64,000 bases of DNA from Rhodanobacter sp. AS-Z3 (lineage in GTDB: Bacteria; Pseudomonadota; Gammaproteobacteria; Xanthomonadales; Rhodanobacteraceae). Positions 28,570 to 37,986 of the stretch are shown here, piece by piece. Position 1 is the first letter of the stretch, and each line of letters opens with the position of its first letter. Under the pieces are notes generated by a model, which did no database searches, was not told the origin of the DNA, and saw only the letters and a program-made list of their open reading frames with translations. Made by a program: the position numbers and the translations under genes. The stretch spans positions 1,697,001-1,761,000 of the forward strand of contig NZ_CP119392.1 of the NCBI RefSeq assembly GCF_029224025.1, read 5' to 3'.

Positions 28570-29663
28570 GCGACGATTCCGACCAGACCATCATCATCCG
28601 CAAGAGGCGCCGCCAGAAGCATGGCCATCATGGCGGTGCCTGGAAGGTGGCCTATGCGGATTTCGTGACCGCGATGATGGCGTTCTTCCTGGTGATGTGG
28701 CTGATCGGCGTAGGTACCCGCGAGCAGAAGGCGGCGATTTCCGAGTACTTCAAGAATCCCAGCATGACGCCCGGCACGGCGACTGTGGCGCCGCCAGGCA
28801 AGGACGGTCCAGGCGGTGCCAGCGACAGCATGATTGCGATGGGCGGCGCGATGGATATTTCACGCGGTCCCGGCAAGGACCGGCATGGCGTACCGGCGGT
28901 CAAGCACGACGTAGAGGAAGCGCGCAAACAGGCTCGTGCGGCGGACAAGGCGCGGCTGCAGGAGTTGATGAAGCATCTGAACGCGGCAATCCAGAACAGT
29001 CAGGCGCTGGCGCCGTTCAAGGATCAGCTGCTCATCGATATCACTCCGGAAGGTTTGCGCATCCAGATTGTCGACAAGCTCAATCGGCCGATGTTCGACA
29101 TTGGCAGTGCCTCATTGAAACCCTACACGGTGCAGATCCTGCACGAGTTAGGCGAGACGATCGACGGCGTGCCGAACAAGATCAGCATTTCAGGTCATAC
29201 CGATGACGCCCGCTATAGCAGTGAGCACAATTACAGCAACTGGGAATTGTCTGCCGATCGCGGCAACGCTGCCCGGCGTGCCTTGATTGACGGCGGACTG
29301 GACGCGGACAAGATTTCCCGCGTCGTCGGGCTGGCCGCCTCGGTGCCGTTTGACAAGCAACACCCTGCCGATCCGATCAATCGTCGCATCAGCATCATCG
29401 TGATGACCGATCAGGCTGAGAGTGCGGCGCGCGCGCAGGAGGCGCCGGACGCCAAGGGCGAAGTACCTCCGGCATCGTCGGCTTCCTCCGCGTCACCAGC
29501 GGCTTCCGCATCGTCAACGTTGCCGGTACCGCCCGTGGTGCAGCCTGCCTCCGTCGTGGCACTGCCGCCGTTGCCAGCGCTGCCTACGGTGATCAGCCGT
29601 GCCAACCCCGCCGGGATCGAGCCGGGCGAGGCTCAGCCGCCGGTGAAGTCAGCGTCACACTGA
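28566..29663 (+). CDS. motB: Flagellar motor stator protein MotB
   Basis: A 365-residue protein with a single membrane helix (AYADFVTAMMAFFLVMWLIG) carrying the proton-binding Asp32. A plug/linker region follows, then an OmpA-like peptidoglycan-binding domain (about 155-280: RIQIVDKLNRPMFDIGSA, ISGHTDD, ELSADRGNAARRALIDGGLD). The last ~80 residues are an unstructured Ala/Ser/Pro tail longer than in E. coli. It overlaps motA by ATGA, and its 3' end overlaps the convergent murU by 31 bases. Confidence 0.94.
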   Translation: MSDDSDQTIIIRKRRRQKHGHHGGAWKVAYADFVTAMMAFFLVMWLIGVGTREQKAAISEYFKNPSMTPGTATVAPPGKDGPGGASDSMIAMGGAMDISRGPGKDRHGVPAVKHDVEEARKQARAADKARLQELMKHLNAAIQNSQALAPFKDQLLIDITPEGLRIQIVDKLNRPMFDIGSASLKPYTVQILHELGETIDGVPNKISISGHTDDARYSSEHNYSNWELSADRGNAARRALIDGGLDADKISRVVGLAASVPFDKQHPADPINRRISIIVMTDQAESAARAQEAPDAKGEVPPASSASSASPAASASSTLPVPPVVQPASVVALPPLPALPTVISRANPAGIEPGEAQPPVKSASH

Positions 29664-30394
29664 CCCGTTGCCTGGTGACGCTCGACGGCAAGCCCCGTCA
29701 AGTGCGCGTCGATCTGTTCGAGGCGCGCCGGTGTGCCGACGTCGGTCCACTCGCCTTGATGGTGCACGCCGGTGACGGCATCTCGTTCCATGGCCGGCAG
29801 CAAAACGTGGCGCAGCTTGAAAGCAGGCGTGGTGGATGTCGGGTCGGCTGCGTTGCCAACGATATCCTTCCAGCCGTCCAGCAGTTCGCGGCGAAACACG
29901 CCGATGCCGCTGAACGTGAATTTCGGTGCCCCGGTGACATGCAGAACGCCTTGCGGATCCAGCGCAAAATCACCTTCGGGATGGTGCGCCGGATTGGCGA
30001 CCATCAGCAGATGGGCCAGCCCGCGCGGTGCTGCCGGCAAGCTGGCCAGATCGGCGTCGCACCAGATGTCACCGCTGATCGCCAGGAACGGTTCGTGGCC
30101 AAGCAGCGGCAGCGCGTTCAACATGCCGCCGCCGGTTTCCAGCGGCGTCGGGCCTTCATAGGCGTAGCGAATTCGCAATCCCCAGCGCGAGCCGTCACCC
30201 AGCACGGCAGGAAACTGTTCGGCCAAGTGCGAGGTGTTGATCACCACGTAATGCACGTCAGCCGCCGCCAGCCGTTCCAGATGCCACACGATCAACGGCT
30301 TGCCGCCGACGCGCAGCAGCGGCTTCGGCGTGTGGTCGGTCAGCGGACGCATGCGCTCGCCGAGACCCGCGGCAAAGATCAGTGCGTGCCTCAT
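29633..30394 (-). CDS. murU: N-acetylmuramate alpha-1-phosphate uridylyltransferase (MurU)
   Basis: A 253-residue sugar-nucleotide transferase: MRHALIFAAGLGERMRPLTDHTPKPLL (nucleotide-binding loop), INTSHLAEQF, ETGGGMLNALP, LAISGDIWCDADL and the metal site EWTDVGTPARLEQ. It overlaps the upstream kinase by four bases. The AmgK-MurU pair converts MurNAc to UDP-MurNAc, bypassing de novo synthesis and fosfomycin-sensitive MurA. The neighbour strongly supports MurU over a generic mannose-1-phosphate guanylyltransferase. Confidence 0.88.
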   Translation of the reverse strand: MRHALIFAAGLGERMRPLTDHTPKPLLRVGGKPLIVWHLERLAAADVHYVVINTSHLAEQFPAVLGDGSRWGLRIRYAYEGPTPLETGGGMLNALPLLGHEPFLAISGDIWCDADLASLPAAPRGLAHLLMVANPAHHPEGDFALDPQGVLHVTGAPKFTFSGIGVFRRELLDGWKDIVGNAADPTSTTPAFKLRHVLLPAMERDAVTGVHHQGEWTDVGTPARLEQIDAHLTGLAVERHQATGQCDADFTGG

Positions 30395-31401
30395 GCGGCC
30401 ACCGCCTGGCGCAGGTCGCGTGTGCCGACCTTTCGCTGCAGAAAACTCACCAGCTCGGCCAGTTCGGGATAGCGCTCCGCCACCTCGATCACGTAGTCAT
30501 ACACGCGGGGCAAATCGTCGAGATAGCCGGACTTTCCATCGCGGTAATACAGCCGGCAAAAGATGCCGAGCACCTTGATGTGACGCTGCAGTCCGATCAG
30601 GTCGAACCAGCGCAGAAAACGTTCGCGACAGACCGTGCTATCGATCAGGCCAGCATCCAGCAGGCGCATTCGGTACGACTCGGCCCACGCTTCCACTCGC
30701 ATGCGATCCCATACGATGTAGCAGTCACGCAGCAGAGAGGCCAGGTCGTAGGTGATTGGGCCCAGCAGCGCGCCCTGAAAATCGATGATGCCCGGATTGT
30801 TGTGTGGCGTGATCAGCAGGTTGCGGCTGTGAAAGTCACGATGCACGAAGCAGCGTGGTTGTTCCAATGCATTTTTCAGCAACACGGTGAACGCTGACTC
30901 CAGCACGTCCCACTCTTCGCATTCGGGCGTGCAGCCAAGATGCCGTTGCAGGAACCACGTCGGCATGATCTCCAGCTCGCGTTGCAGGAAGGCATGGTCA
31001 TACGCGGGCAAATCCTTGACGGCCACGTCGCGTTGCATTCGCAACAGTGCATCCATGGCGTCGCCATAGAGCGTGTCCACGCTGTGGTCGTTCAAGGCGG
31101 GCAGATAGAGCTGCGCGCCGAGGTCTTCGATCAGCAGAAAACCCTGCTCAAGATCCTGTGCGCGTACCGCCGGCACATGCAGCCCGGCAGCGGACAGCCG
31201 CGCGCCGATTTCCAGCCACGGTGCGGGATCTTCCTGTGCGGGCGGCGAGTCCATCACGATCCAGCTCTGTCCGGCCTGGTGCGTGCGCCAGTAGCTGCGG
31301 AAGCTGGCATCGGCAGACGCTGGTTCAAGCGTCAGCGTGGCGTCGGCCAGTACGGTACGAAGCCAGTTGAGACGGGCGGTGGCGCGAGGAGTGGCGATCA
31401 T
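30391..31401 (-). CDS. amgK: Anomeric MurNAc/GlcNAc kinase (AmgK)
   Basis: A 336-residue aminoglycoside-phosphotransferase-fold kinase that phosphorylates MurNAc or GlcNAc at C1. SWIVMDSPPAQEDPAPWLEI, FLLIEDLGAQLYL, the catalytic CFVHRDFHSRNLLI and metal-binding GIIDFQGALLGPITYDLASLLRDCY are present. The ATG at 31401 is chosen because longer in-frame starts are not conserved-looking. It is first gene of the two-gene recycling operon with murU. Confidence 0.88.
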   Translation of the reverse strand: MIATPRATARLNWLRTVLADATLTLEPASADASFRSYWRTHQAGQSWIVMDSPPAQEDPAPWLEIGARLSAAGLHVPAVRAQDLEQGFLLIEDLGAQLYLPALNDHSVDTLYGDAMDALLRMQRDVAVKDLPAYDHAFLQRELEIMPTWFLQRHLGCTPECEEWDVLESAFTVLLKNALEQPRCFVHRDFHSRNLLITPHNNPGIIDFQGALLGPITYDLASLLRDCYIVWDRMRVEAWAESYRMRLLDAGLIDSTVCRERFLRWFDLIGLQRHIKVLGIFCRLYYRDGKSGYLDDLPRVYDYVIEVAERYPELAELVSFLQRKVGTRDLRQAVAA

Positions 31402-31747
31402 GGAAAGCAGCCGAAAAGAACAGCTGCAGCTTAGCGGGTAGATCGCCTTTCGGGGTGTTGGGCGAAGGTTTTGAGCGTGGCCTGTGCGTGCCCATGAGCC
31501 GGCCGTTTGAGGGTTCGGCGATACGCCGATGTCATCGCTGATCTGGCCGGTGCTGACCACACCGCTCGCCAGCCTTGCCAGGGAATGGTGTGCTGCAGTT
31601 GATTCCTGTCCCTCGCAAGCAGCATCAGACTCACGCTATCTGCCAGCACGCGCGCTCTTCGACGGCATCGTCGGGCAAGTCATGAGAATCTGCGTGCAGT
31701 GCCGGCGGTGGTGTATGAAGATGCTGGCTGGTCCAGGGTAATCCAAC
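31402..31747. other. Intergenic region between divergent amgK and an MFS carrier
   Basis: 346 bases with short open stretches on both strands but nothing resembling a protein family. It should hold both promoters; I could not locate either with confidence. Confidence 0.5.
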
Positions 31748-33031
31748 ATGCACGACGATCAGCCGCACTCGACATGGCAAGCGCCTGCCGAAGAAGCTTC
31801 TTCAGCGGAGCCCGGCAGCGTTGGCTGGGGTTTTGTCGCCGCTTACGCCGCGTGTTACACCGGATTGTGGATGGCCTTGTTGTCGCCGATCCTGGTGGGC
31901 TTGACCTTGCGTGTGCGGGTGATCGATCCGCTGCATGCCGCCGGCAGTCTTTCCCTCGTGATGAGCGCGGGTGCCTTGCTGGCGATGTTCGGCAATCCCT
32001 TTTTCGGTCAGTTGTCGGATCGCACAACGTCGCGTTTTGGCATGCGCCGGCCGTGGCTGATCGTCGGTGCACTGGGCGGCTTGGTCGGGCTGGCCTTGGT
32101 GGCGCAAGCCGTGTCGATTCCGCAGTTGCTGTTGGGTTGGTGCATCACGCAGTTGGCCTTCAATGCGCAATTGGCCGCGCTGGTCGCCATCCTGTCCGAT
32201 CAGGTGCCGCGGCATCAGCGGGGCACGGTGTCGGGCGTGGTGGGGATCAGCATGCCAGTGGGCATGGTGGGCGGTACATTCCTCGTGCAGATGCTGGCGG
32301 ACTCCACGCTGGCCATGTTTCTTGTGCCGGGCGCTCTGGCTGTTGTCAGTGCGCTGGGTCTTGCCTGGGTGTTGCCTGATCGAACGCTGCCCGCAGGGAC
32401 ACATCCGCGTTATGCGTTGCGCGACTTTCTTGGCAGCTTCTGGATACGCCTCTGGCGCTTCCCTGATTTCGGCTGGGCCTGGAGCAGCCGCTTCCTGTTT
32501 TTCGCGGGGGTCTCGGTATTGTTGACCTATCAGGGCTTCTACCTGATCACACAACTGGGACGTGCGCCGGCGGAAGTCGCGCATTTGATCCTGCTGTCCA
32601 CCCTGGTGCAGTCCGGCGCGCTGGTGATTTTCAGTGGGGTGGTCGGTCGATGGTCCGACGCCATCGGGCGGCGCAAGGTGTTCGTGTCAACCGCTGCCTT
32701 GATCTACACGCTGGCCTTGCTGGTGATCGCGTTTGCCGATTCCTACGGAGGGTTCCTGCTGGGCATGGCAATCAGTGGCGCCGGGCAGGGTATGTATCAG
32801 GCGGTTGATCTGGCCTTGGTGACCGACGTGTTGCCGCAGCGCGAAACGCATGCGGCCCGGAATCTGGGCATTTTCAATATTGCCAGCGTCATGCCGCAGT
32901 CGCTGGTACCGGCGCTGGCCCCGCTCATTCTGGTGGCGAGCCACGGCACGTATACAGCCTTGTTTGTGGTCGCGGCGGGTCTGGTGGCGCTGGGTGCGTG
33001 GGCCATTCAACCGGTCCGTGCGGTACGTTGA
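31748..33031 (+). CDS. MFS transporter, GPH/SLC45-like sugar carrier type
   Basis: A 427-residue 12-helix carrier. An N-terminal 22-residue hydrophilic tail is followed by motif-A-like FGQLSDRTTSRFGMRRPWLIVGAL, the layout of the GPH/SLC45 sugar:cation symporters (R-x-G-R-R-P-x). The second half repeats it as FSGVVGRWSDAIGRRKVFV. The substrate is unknown. It is divergent from amgK-murU, so a cell-wall sugar or glycoside is an attractive but unproven guess. Confidence 0.75.
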   Translation: MHDDQPHSTWQAPAEEASSAEPGSVGWGFVAAYAACYTGLWMALLSPILVGLTLRVRVIDPLHAAGSLSLVMSAGALLAMFGNPFFGQLSDRTTSRFGMRRPWLIVGALGGLVGLALVAQAVSIPQLLLGWCITQLAFNAQLAALVAILSDQVPRHQRGTVSGVVGISMPVGMVGGTFLVQMLADSTLAMFLVPGALAVVSALGLAWVLPDRTLPAGTHPRYALRDFLGSFWIRLWRFPDFGWAWSSRFLFFAGVSVLLTYQGFYLITQLGRAPAEVAHLILLSTLVQSGALVIFSGVVGRWSDAIGRRKVFVSTAALIYTLALLVIAFADSYGGFLLGMAISGAGQGMYQAVDLALVTDVLPQRETHAARNLGIFNIASVMPQSLVPALAPLILVASHGTYTALFVVAAGLVALGAWAIQPVRAVR

Positions 33032-33123
33032 AAAGCTGGCCTGCCGACCACCCAGTGGTGCGTCGCGCGTGCCATGCAAGCTGTCGAAACGGCGGTTTTC
33101 CCGGCACGGGTACGGCACCGGGA

Positions 33124-33169
33124 TTGACCTCGGCAGTTTGAATCAGTACCATTTTAGTCCCGATTCAAA
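33124..33169 (+). promoter_or_regulatory. suf promoter with dyad operator
   Basis: TTGACC (33124-33129), 17 bases, TACCAT (33147-33152). Across the -10 lies a perfect inverted repeat, TTTGAATC (33137-33144) and GATTCAAA (33162-33169), with a 17-base spacer. It starts 52 bases before the ATG of the Rrf2 regulator, a natural site for autorepression by that protein. Confidence 0.6.
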
Positions 33170-33188
33170 AGCCCCCTCCGAGCGCCCC

Positions 33189-33677
33189 ATGCTCCGCGTC
33201 AGCCGACTGACCGATTACGCCACCGTGGTGATGACCTGCATCGCTGCGCACCCGACCGAGGTGCTCAGTGCGGTGCAGATCGCTGACGAGACGCGGCTGG
33301 AGTTGCCGACGGTGAGCAAGCTGCTGAAGGCGCTGGGCCACGCCGCGTTGGTGGAATCCTTCCGTGGCGTCAACGGCGGCTATCGGCTGGCCCGTTCGGC
33401 CGACGACATTTCACTGGTCGAGATCGTCGAGGCAATCGAAGGCCCGATCGGCATGACCGAATGCAGCATGGCCGAAGGCCAATGCGATCGCGAAGCCCAA
33501 TGCGGCGTGCGCGGCAGCTGGCAGCTGGTCAACAACGTGCTGGACAACGCGCTGCGCGCCGTCAGCCTCGCCGACATGCTGAAGCCACAACTCCCGCGGC
33601 CCTCGCGCCGAACGGTCGCCGTGGCCGTGAGCAGCATCGCGATGCCGGCCAAATCCCGCCGGGTCACCACCGAATGA
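33189..33677 (+). CDS. Rrf2-family SUF operon regulator
   Basis: A 162-residue Rrf2 winged helix protein: [14 protein letters not shown], the recognition helix [12 protein letters not shown] and wing [12 protein letters not shown]. Three cysteines (C92, C99, C105; C-x6-C-x5-C) would bind an Fe-S cluster, close to the IscR ligands, although the IscR His107 equivalent is absent. This matches the SUF-specific Rrf2 regulators found before sufB in proteobacteria. It overlaps sufB by ATGA. The C-terminal ~30 residues are basic and probably disordered. Confidence 0.9.
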   Translation: MLRVSRLTDYATVVMTCIAAHPTEVLSAVQIADETRLELPTVSKLLKALGHAALVESFRGVNGGYRLARSADDISLVEIVEAIEGPIGMTECSMAEGQCDREAQCGVRGSWQLVNNVLDNALRAVSLADMLKPQLPRPSRRTVAVAVSSIAMPAKSRRVTTE

Positions 33678-35152
33678 ACGAGATCATGAACGAGCAGAGC
33701 AGCACCGCCACCGCGTTGCGTGACAACGCCGCCGTCGCCGAGGCACTGGGCCGCACCTATAGCGCGGGCTTTGTCACCAAGATCGAGATGACCGGCCTGC
33801 CACCGGGGCTGGATGAAGATACCGTGCGGGCGATCTCGGCGGTCAAGGGTGAGCCGGAGTGGATGACGCAGTGGCGTCTGGAGGCCTATCGCCATTGGCT
33901 GACCATGCCCAAGCCCGACTGGGCCAAGCTCAATATCGATCCGATCGACTATCAGGCGATCAGCTATTACGCCGCGCCGAAGGTGCAGCCGAAGTCGCTG
34001 GCCGAGGTTGATCCAGCGTTGCTGGAAACCTACGAGAAGCTGGGTATTCCGCTGCACGAGCGCGCCGCGCTGGCGGGTGTGGCGGTGGATGTGGTGTTCG
34101 ACTCCGTGTCGGTCGGCACCACCTTCCGCAAGCAGCTGGCCGCGGCTGGCGTGCTGTTCTGTTCGATGAGCGAGGCGATTCGCGAATACCCGGAAATCGT
34201 TCGCAAGTATCTCGGCAGCGTGGTGCCGACCGGTGACAACTTCTTCGCCGCGTTGAATTCGGCGGTGTTCTCGGACGGCAGCTTCGTGTTCATCCCCAAG
34301 GGCGTGCGCTGCCCGATGGAGCTGTCCACCTATTTCCGCATCAACGCGCAGAACACCGGGCAGTTCGAACGCACGCTGATCATTGCCGAGGAGGGCGCTC
34401 ATGTGTCCTATCTCGAAGGCTGTACCGCGCCCAAGCGCGACGAAAACCAGTTGCATGCGGCGGTGGTCGAGCTGGTCGCGCTGGAAAAAGCGCAGATCAA
34501 ATATTCCACCGTGCAGAACTGGTATCCGGGCGACGAAAACGGCGTGGGCGGCATCTACAACTTCGTGACCAAGCGGGGTGATTGTCGCGGTGACGATTCG
34601 AAGATCAGCTGGACCCAGGTTGAAACCGGCTCGGCGATCACCTGGAAATATCCTTCGGTGGTGCTGCGTGGTGATCGTTCGGTTGGTGAGTTCTATTCGG
34701 TGGCGCTGACCCATCACTTCCAGCAAGCCGACACCGGCACCAAGATGATTCACCTGGGCAAGCACACCAAGTCCAAGATCGTCTCCAAGGGCATCAGCGC
34801 CGGGCGCAGCTCGAACAGCTATCGCGGGCTGGTGAAGATGGAGAAGGGCGCCGAGGGCGCACGCAATTACACCCAGTGCGACAGCTTGTTGATCGGCAAG
34901 AAGTGCGGCGCGCACACCTTCCCGTACATGGAAGTGAAGAACCCCACCGCGATCGTCGAGCACGAGGCGACCACCTCGAAAATTTCCGACGAGCAGATGT
35001 TCTATTGCCGCAGTCGCGGCATCAGCGAAGAAGATGCCGTGTCGATGATCGTCGACGGCTTCTGCAAGCAGGTGTTCCGCGAGCTGCCGATGGAATTCGC
35101 GGTGGAAGCGAAGAAACTGCTTGAGGTCTCGCTGGAAGGAGCGGTCGGATGA
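33674..35152 (+). CDS. sufB: Fe-S cluster assembly scaffold SufB
   Basis: A 492-residue SufB, part of the SufBC2D scaffold that builds and transfers iron-sulfur clusters. The N-terminal segment ([23 protein letters not shown]) is followed by the beta-helix with [51 protein letters not shown] (functional Cys), and [22 protein letters not shown] with the C-terminal Cys/His. A second in-frame ATG lies at 33686. The stop overlaps the next gene by four bases. Confidence 0.97.
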   Translation: MNEIMNEQSSTATALRDNAAVAEALGRTYSAGFVTKIEMTGLPPGLDEDTVRAISAVKGEPEWMTQWRLEAYRHWLTMPKPDWAKLNIDPIDYQAISYYAAPKVQPKSLAEVDPALLETYEKLGIPLHERAALAGVAVDVVFDSVSVGTTFRKQLAAAGVLFCSMSEAIREYPEIVRKYLGSVVPTGDNFFAALNSAVFSDGSFVFIPKGVRCPMELSTYFRINAQNTGQFERTLIIAEEGAHVSYLEGCTAPKRDENQLHAAVVELVALEKAQIKYSTVQNWYPGDENGVGGIYNFVTKRGDCRGDDSKISWTQVETGSAITWKYPSVVLRGDRSVGEFYSVALTHHFQQADTGTKMIHLGKHTKSKIVSKGISAGRSSNSYRGLVKMEKGAEGARNYTQCDSLLIGKKCGAHTFPYMEVKNPTAIVEHEATTSKISDEQMFYCRSRGISEEDAVSMIVDGFCKQVFRELPMEFAVEAKKLLEVSLEGAVG

Positions 35153-35601
35153 AACTCGCTGCTGCGCTGACCGCGCTTCTTTTGGCGCTTCCCGTTGCCG
35201 TTCGGGCGGGGGACGCGGGTGGGGACTTCATCCAGTGCAATCCGCAAGGTTCGCAGACAGAGCTGAATGCCTGTGCGGGCGCGGGCTTTGGCCGCGCTGA
35301 CGCCGAGCTCAATCAGGTGTGGAAGGCGATCCAGGCCAGATACGCTGATCAGCCACAGTTTTTGAGCCAACTGAAGACAGCGCAGCAGGCGTGGCTGGTA
35401 TTCCGCGATGCGGAGCTGGCGGCGAAGTTCCCGCTGGCCGCCGGAGAGCGGGCGAACGTGCAGTACGGGTCGGTGTTCCCGATGTGCGAGAGCCAGTTCA
35501 AGGCCGAATTGACCAGGCAGCGCGTCGCGCAACTGAAGGTGTGGCTCGATGGTGTGGAAGAGGGCGAGGTTTGCAGCGGTTCGGTCAAGTTGAAAGAGTA
35601 A
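35149..35601 (+). CDS. LprI/DUF1311-like secreted protein inserted in the suf operon
   Basis: A 150-residue exported protein: signal peptide 1-20 ([13 protein letters not shown]), then an LprI-type domain with [22 protein letters not shown] and [16 protein letters not shown]. Four cysteines (30, 42, 113, 142) suggest two disulfides. LprI-family proteins include lysozyme inhibitors and many of unknown role. Its start overlaps the sufB stop (ATGA), so it is translated with the operon although its product works outside the cytoplasm. sufC starts about 150 bases later; I see no gene in that gap. Confidence 0.8.
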   Translation: MKLAAALTALLLALPVAVRAGDAGGDFIQCNPQGSQTELNACAGAGFGRADAELNQVWKAIQARYADQPQFLSQLKTAQQAWLVFRDAELAAKFPLAAGERANVQYGSVFPMCESQFKAELTRQRVAQLKVWLDGVEEGEVCSGSVKLKE

Positions 35602-35752
35602 TCGCGGTGACTCATGCCCATGCCACGCATATCGTGCTGCGATCCATCCACGCTAGTGACGTGTTGCAACCGCTGCGCTGATCGCGAGCCGTCGATGACG
35701 AAACCCGCGATGCCCTGTTGAACCCTCCAGAAATTATTTGTCAGGCAACCTC

Positions 35753-36507
<755 letters not shown>

Positions 36508-36511
<4 letters not shown>

Positions 36512-37830
36512 GCCAGCCGGCTTTGTTGCCCTTGGTCGAGTCGCTGCTCGACACGCCGCTGCCGGCCAGCGGCATTGCCTGGCTGGATGCCGCCAGGCAG
36601 GAAAGTCGCGAGGCCTTTGCGGCAGCGGGCTTGCCGGATACGCGGGTCGAGGCATGGAAATACACCGCCTTGCGCGCGCTCTCGCAGCGCCGCTTCGCGG
36701 GGGGTGACGCGACGGCACTGGCGCGCATGGTTGATGCCGCGACACTGGCCTTGCCCGGTGTGCAGGGCGCGCAGCTGGTTTTCGTCAACGGCGTTTTCCG
36801 CGCTGACCTTTCAACCTTGAACGCATTGCCCGAGGGGCTGACTCTGCAGCCGCTCTCGCAAGTGCTCAGCGAGGATGCCGAGCCGCTGCGCTTTGGCTGG
36901 TCGCGAGCGGCTGCTAGCGCCAAGGCGCAGGATGCCGGCGATGCTTTCGCGCGGATCAACGCCGCCAATGCCACCGATGGCATGGTGCTGCGGGTAGCGG
37001 CCAACACCACGATCGAGCAGCCGGTGCATCTGGTTTTCGTGGGCGCGGATGGCGAAGCCGAACTGGTCTGGCATGTGCGCAACCTGGTCGAGCTGGCTGC
37101 GGGTGCTTCGCTCACCCTGATCGAGCAGCACGTTGGCAGCGGCGAGCAGGCGCAGCTGGCGACCTTTGTCAGCGACATCCATCTGGGCGAAGGCGCAAAG
37201 CTGCGCCACACCACGCTGCAGAATGCGGCGCCGGCGACGAACCTGCTCCGCCACAGCCACCTGCGCCTGCAGGCGCGCAGCGAAGCGATCCTGCACGTGA
37301 TCGAGCTGGGCGGCGCGCTGGTACGCCACGACCTGCAGGTCGAACTGGTCGGTGACGACGCGAAGCTGCAGACGCGCGGCGTGTTCATGCCGCACGGCCG
37401 CCAGCATATCGATACCCAGCTGGCGATCCGTCATCAGGCGCTGAACACCAGCTCCAGTTCCAACTGGCGCGGCGTGGCCAACGATCGGGCCCGCGGCGTG
37501 TTTCGCGGCGCGATCGTGGTGGCACCCGGCGCCGATGGCAGTGATGCCAGCCTCAGCAACAAGAATCTGCTGTTGTCGCCGAGCGCCGAAATCGACACCA
37601 AGCCGGAGCTGGAGATTTACGCCGACGAAGTGCAAGCCGCTCACGGTGCCACCGTCGGTCAGCTCGATGAGCGCTCGCTGTTCTACCTGCAGTCGCGCGG
37701 CATTCCGTTGGCCGATGCACGTGCCCTGCTGACCGCCGCATTCTGCCGCGCCGTGTTGGATGATTTGCCGAACTCCGAACTGCGCGAGCATCTGTCGGGT
37801 TTGCTGATCGCACAGTTGCCAGGCGCCTGA
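36508..37830 (+). CDS. sufD: Fe-S cluster assembly protein SufD
   Basis: A 440-residue SufD, the partner of SufB. DTRVEAWKYTALRAL near residue 50, a beta-helix core (LVFVGADGEAELVWHVRNLVE onward), then AIRHQALNTSSSSNWRGVANDRARGVFRGAI and the C-terminal DEVQAAHGATVGQLDERSLFYLQSRGIP with its functional His. It overlaps sufC by ATGA. Repeat copy D lies between it and sufS. Confidence 0.96.
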
Positions 37831-37867
37831 TTCACGGAGCCGCGAAGTAGATCAAAACCCGGAAAAA

Positions 37868-37931
37868 CCCTCTCCCCTGCGGGGAGAGGGAAGGGGTGAG
37901 GGGCCACGCCAACGCACAGCTTCATCGAAGC
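37868..37931 (+). repeat. Dispersed repeat copy D, inside the suf operon
   Basis: CCCTCTCCCC-TGC-GGGGAGAGGG hairpin (37868-37890), GGTGAGGGG (37895-37903), exactly 20 bases, then ATCGAAGC (37924-37931). It fills most of the gap between sufD and sufS and may act as a processing or attenuation point. Confidence 0.7.
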
Positions 37932-37986
37932 AGCACAGTCAATGCCCACTCTCGCGCCAAACCTCATCGAAGCGGACAGAGCCCGA

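Noticed and set aside
31529..31741. Small gene between amgK and the MFS carrier
   Set aside because: A 70-codon frame exists but has no ribosome site or recognisable domain and overlaps the expected promoter region.
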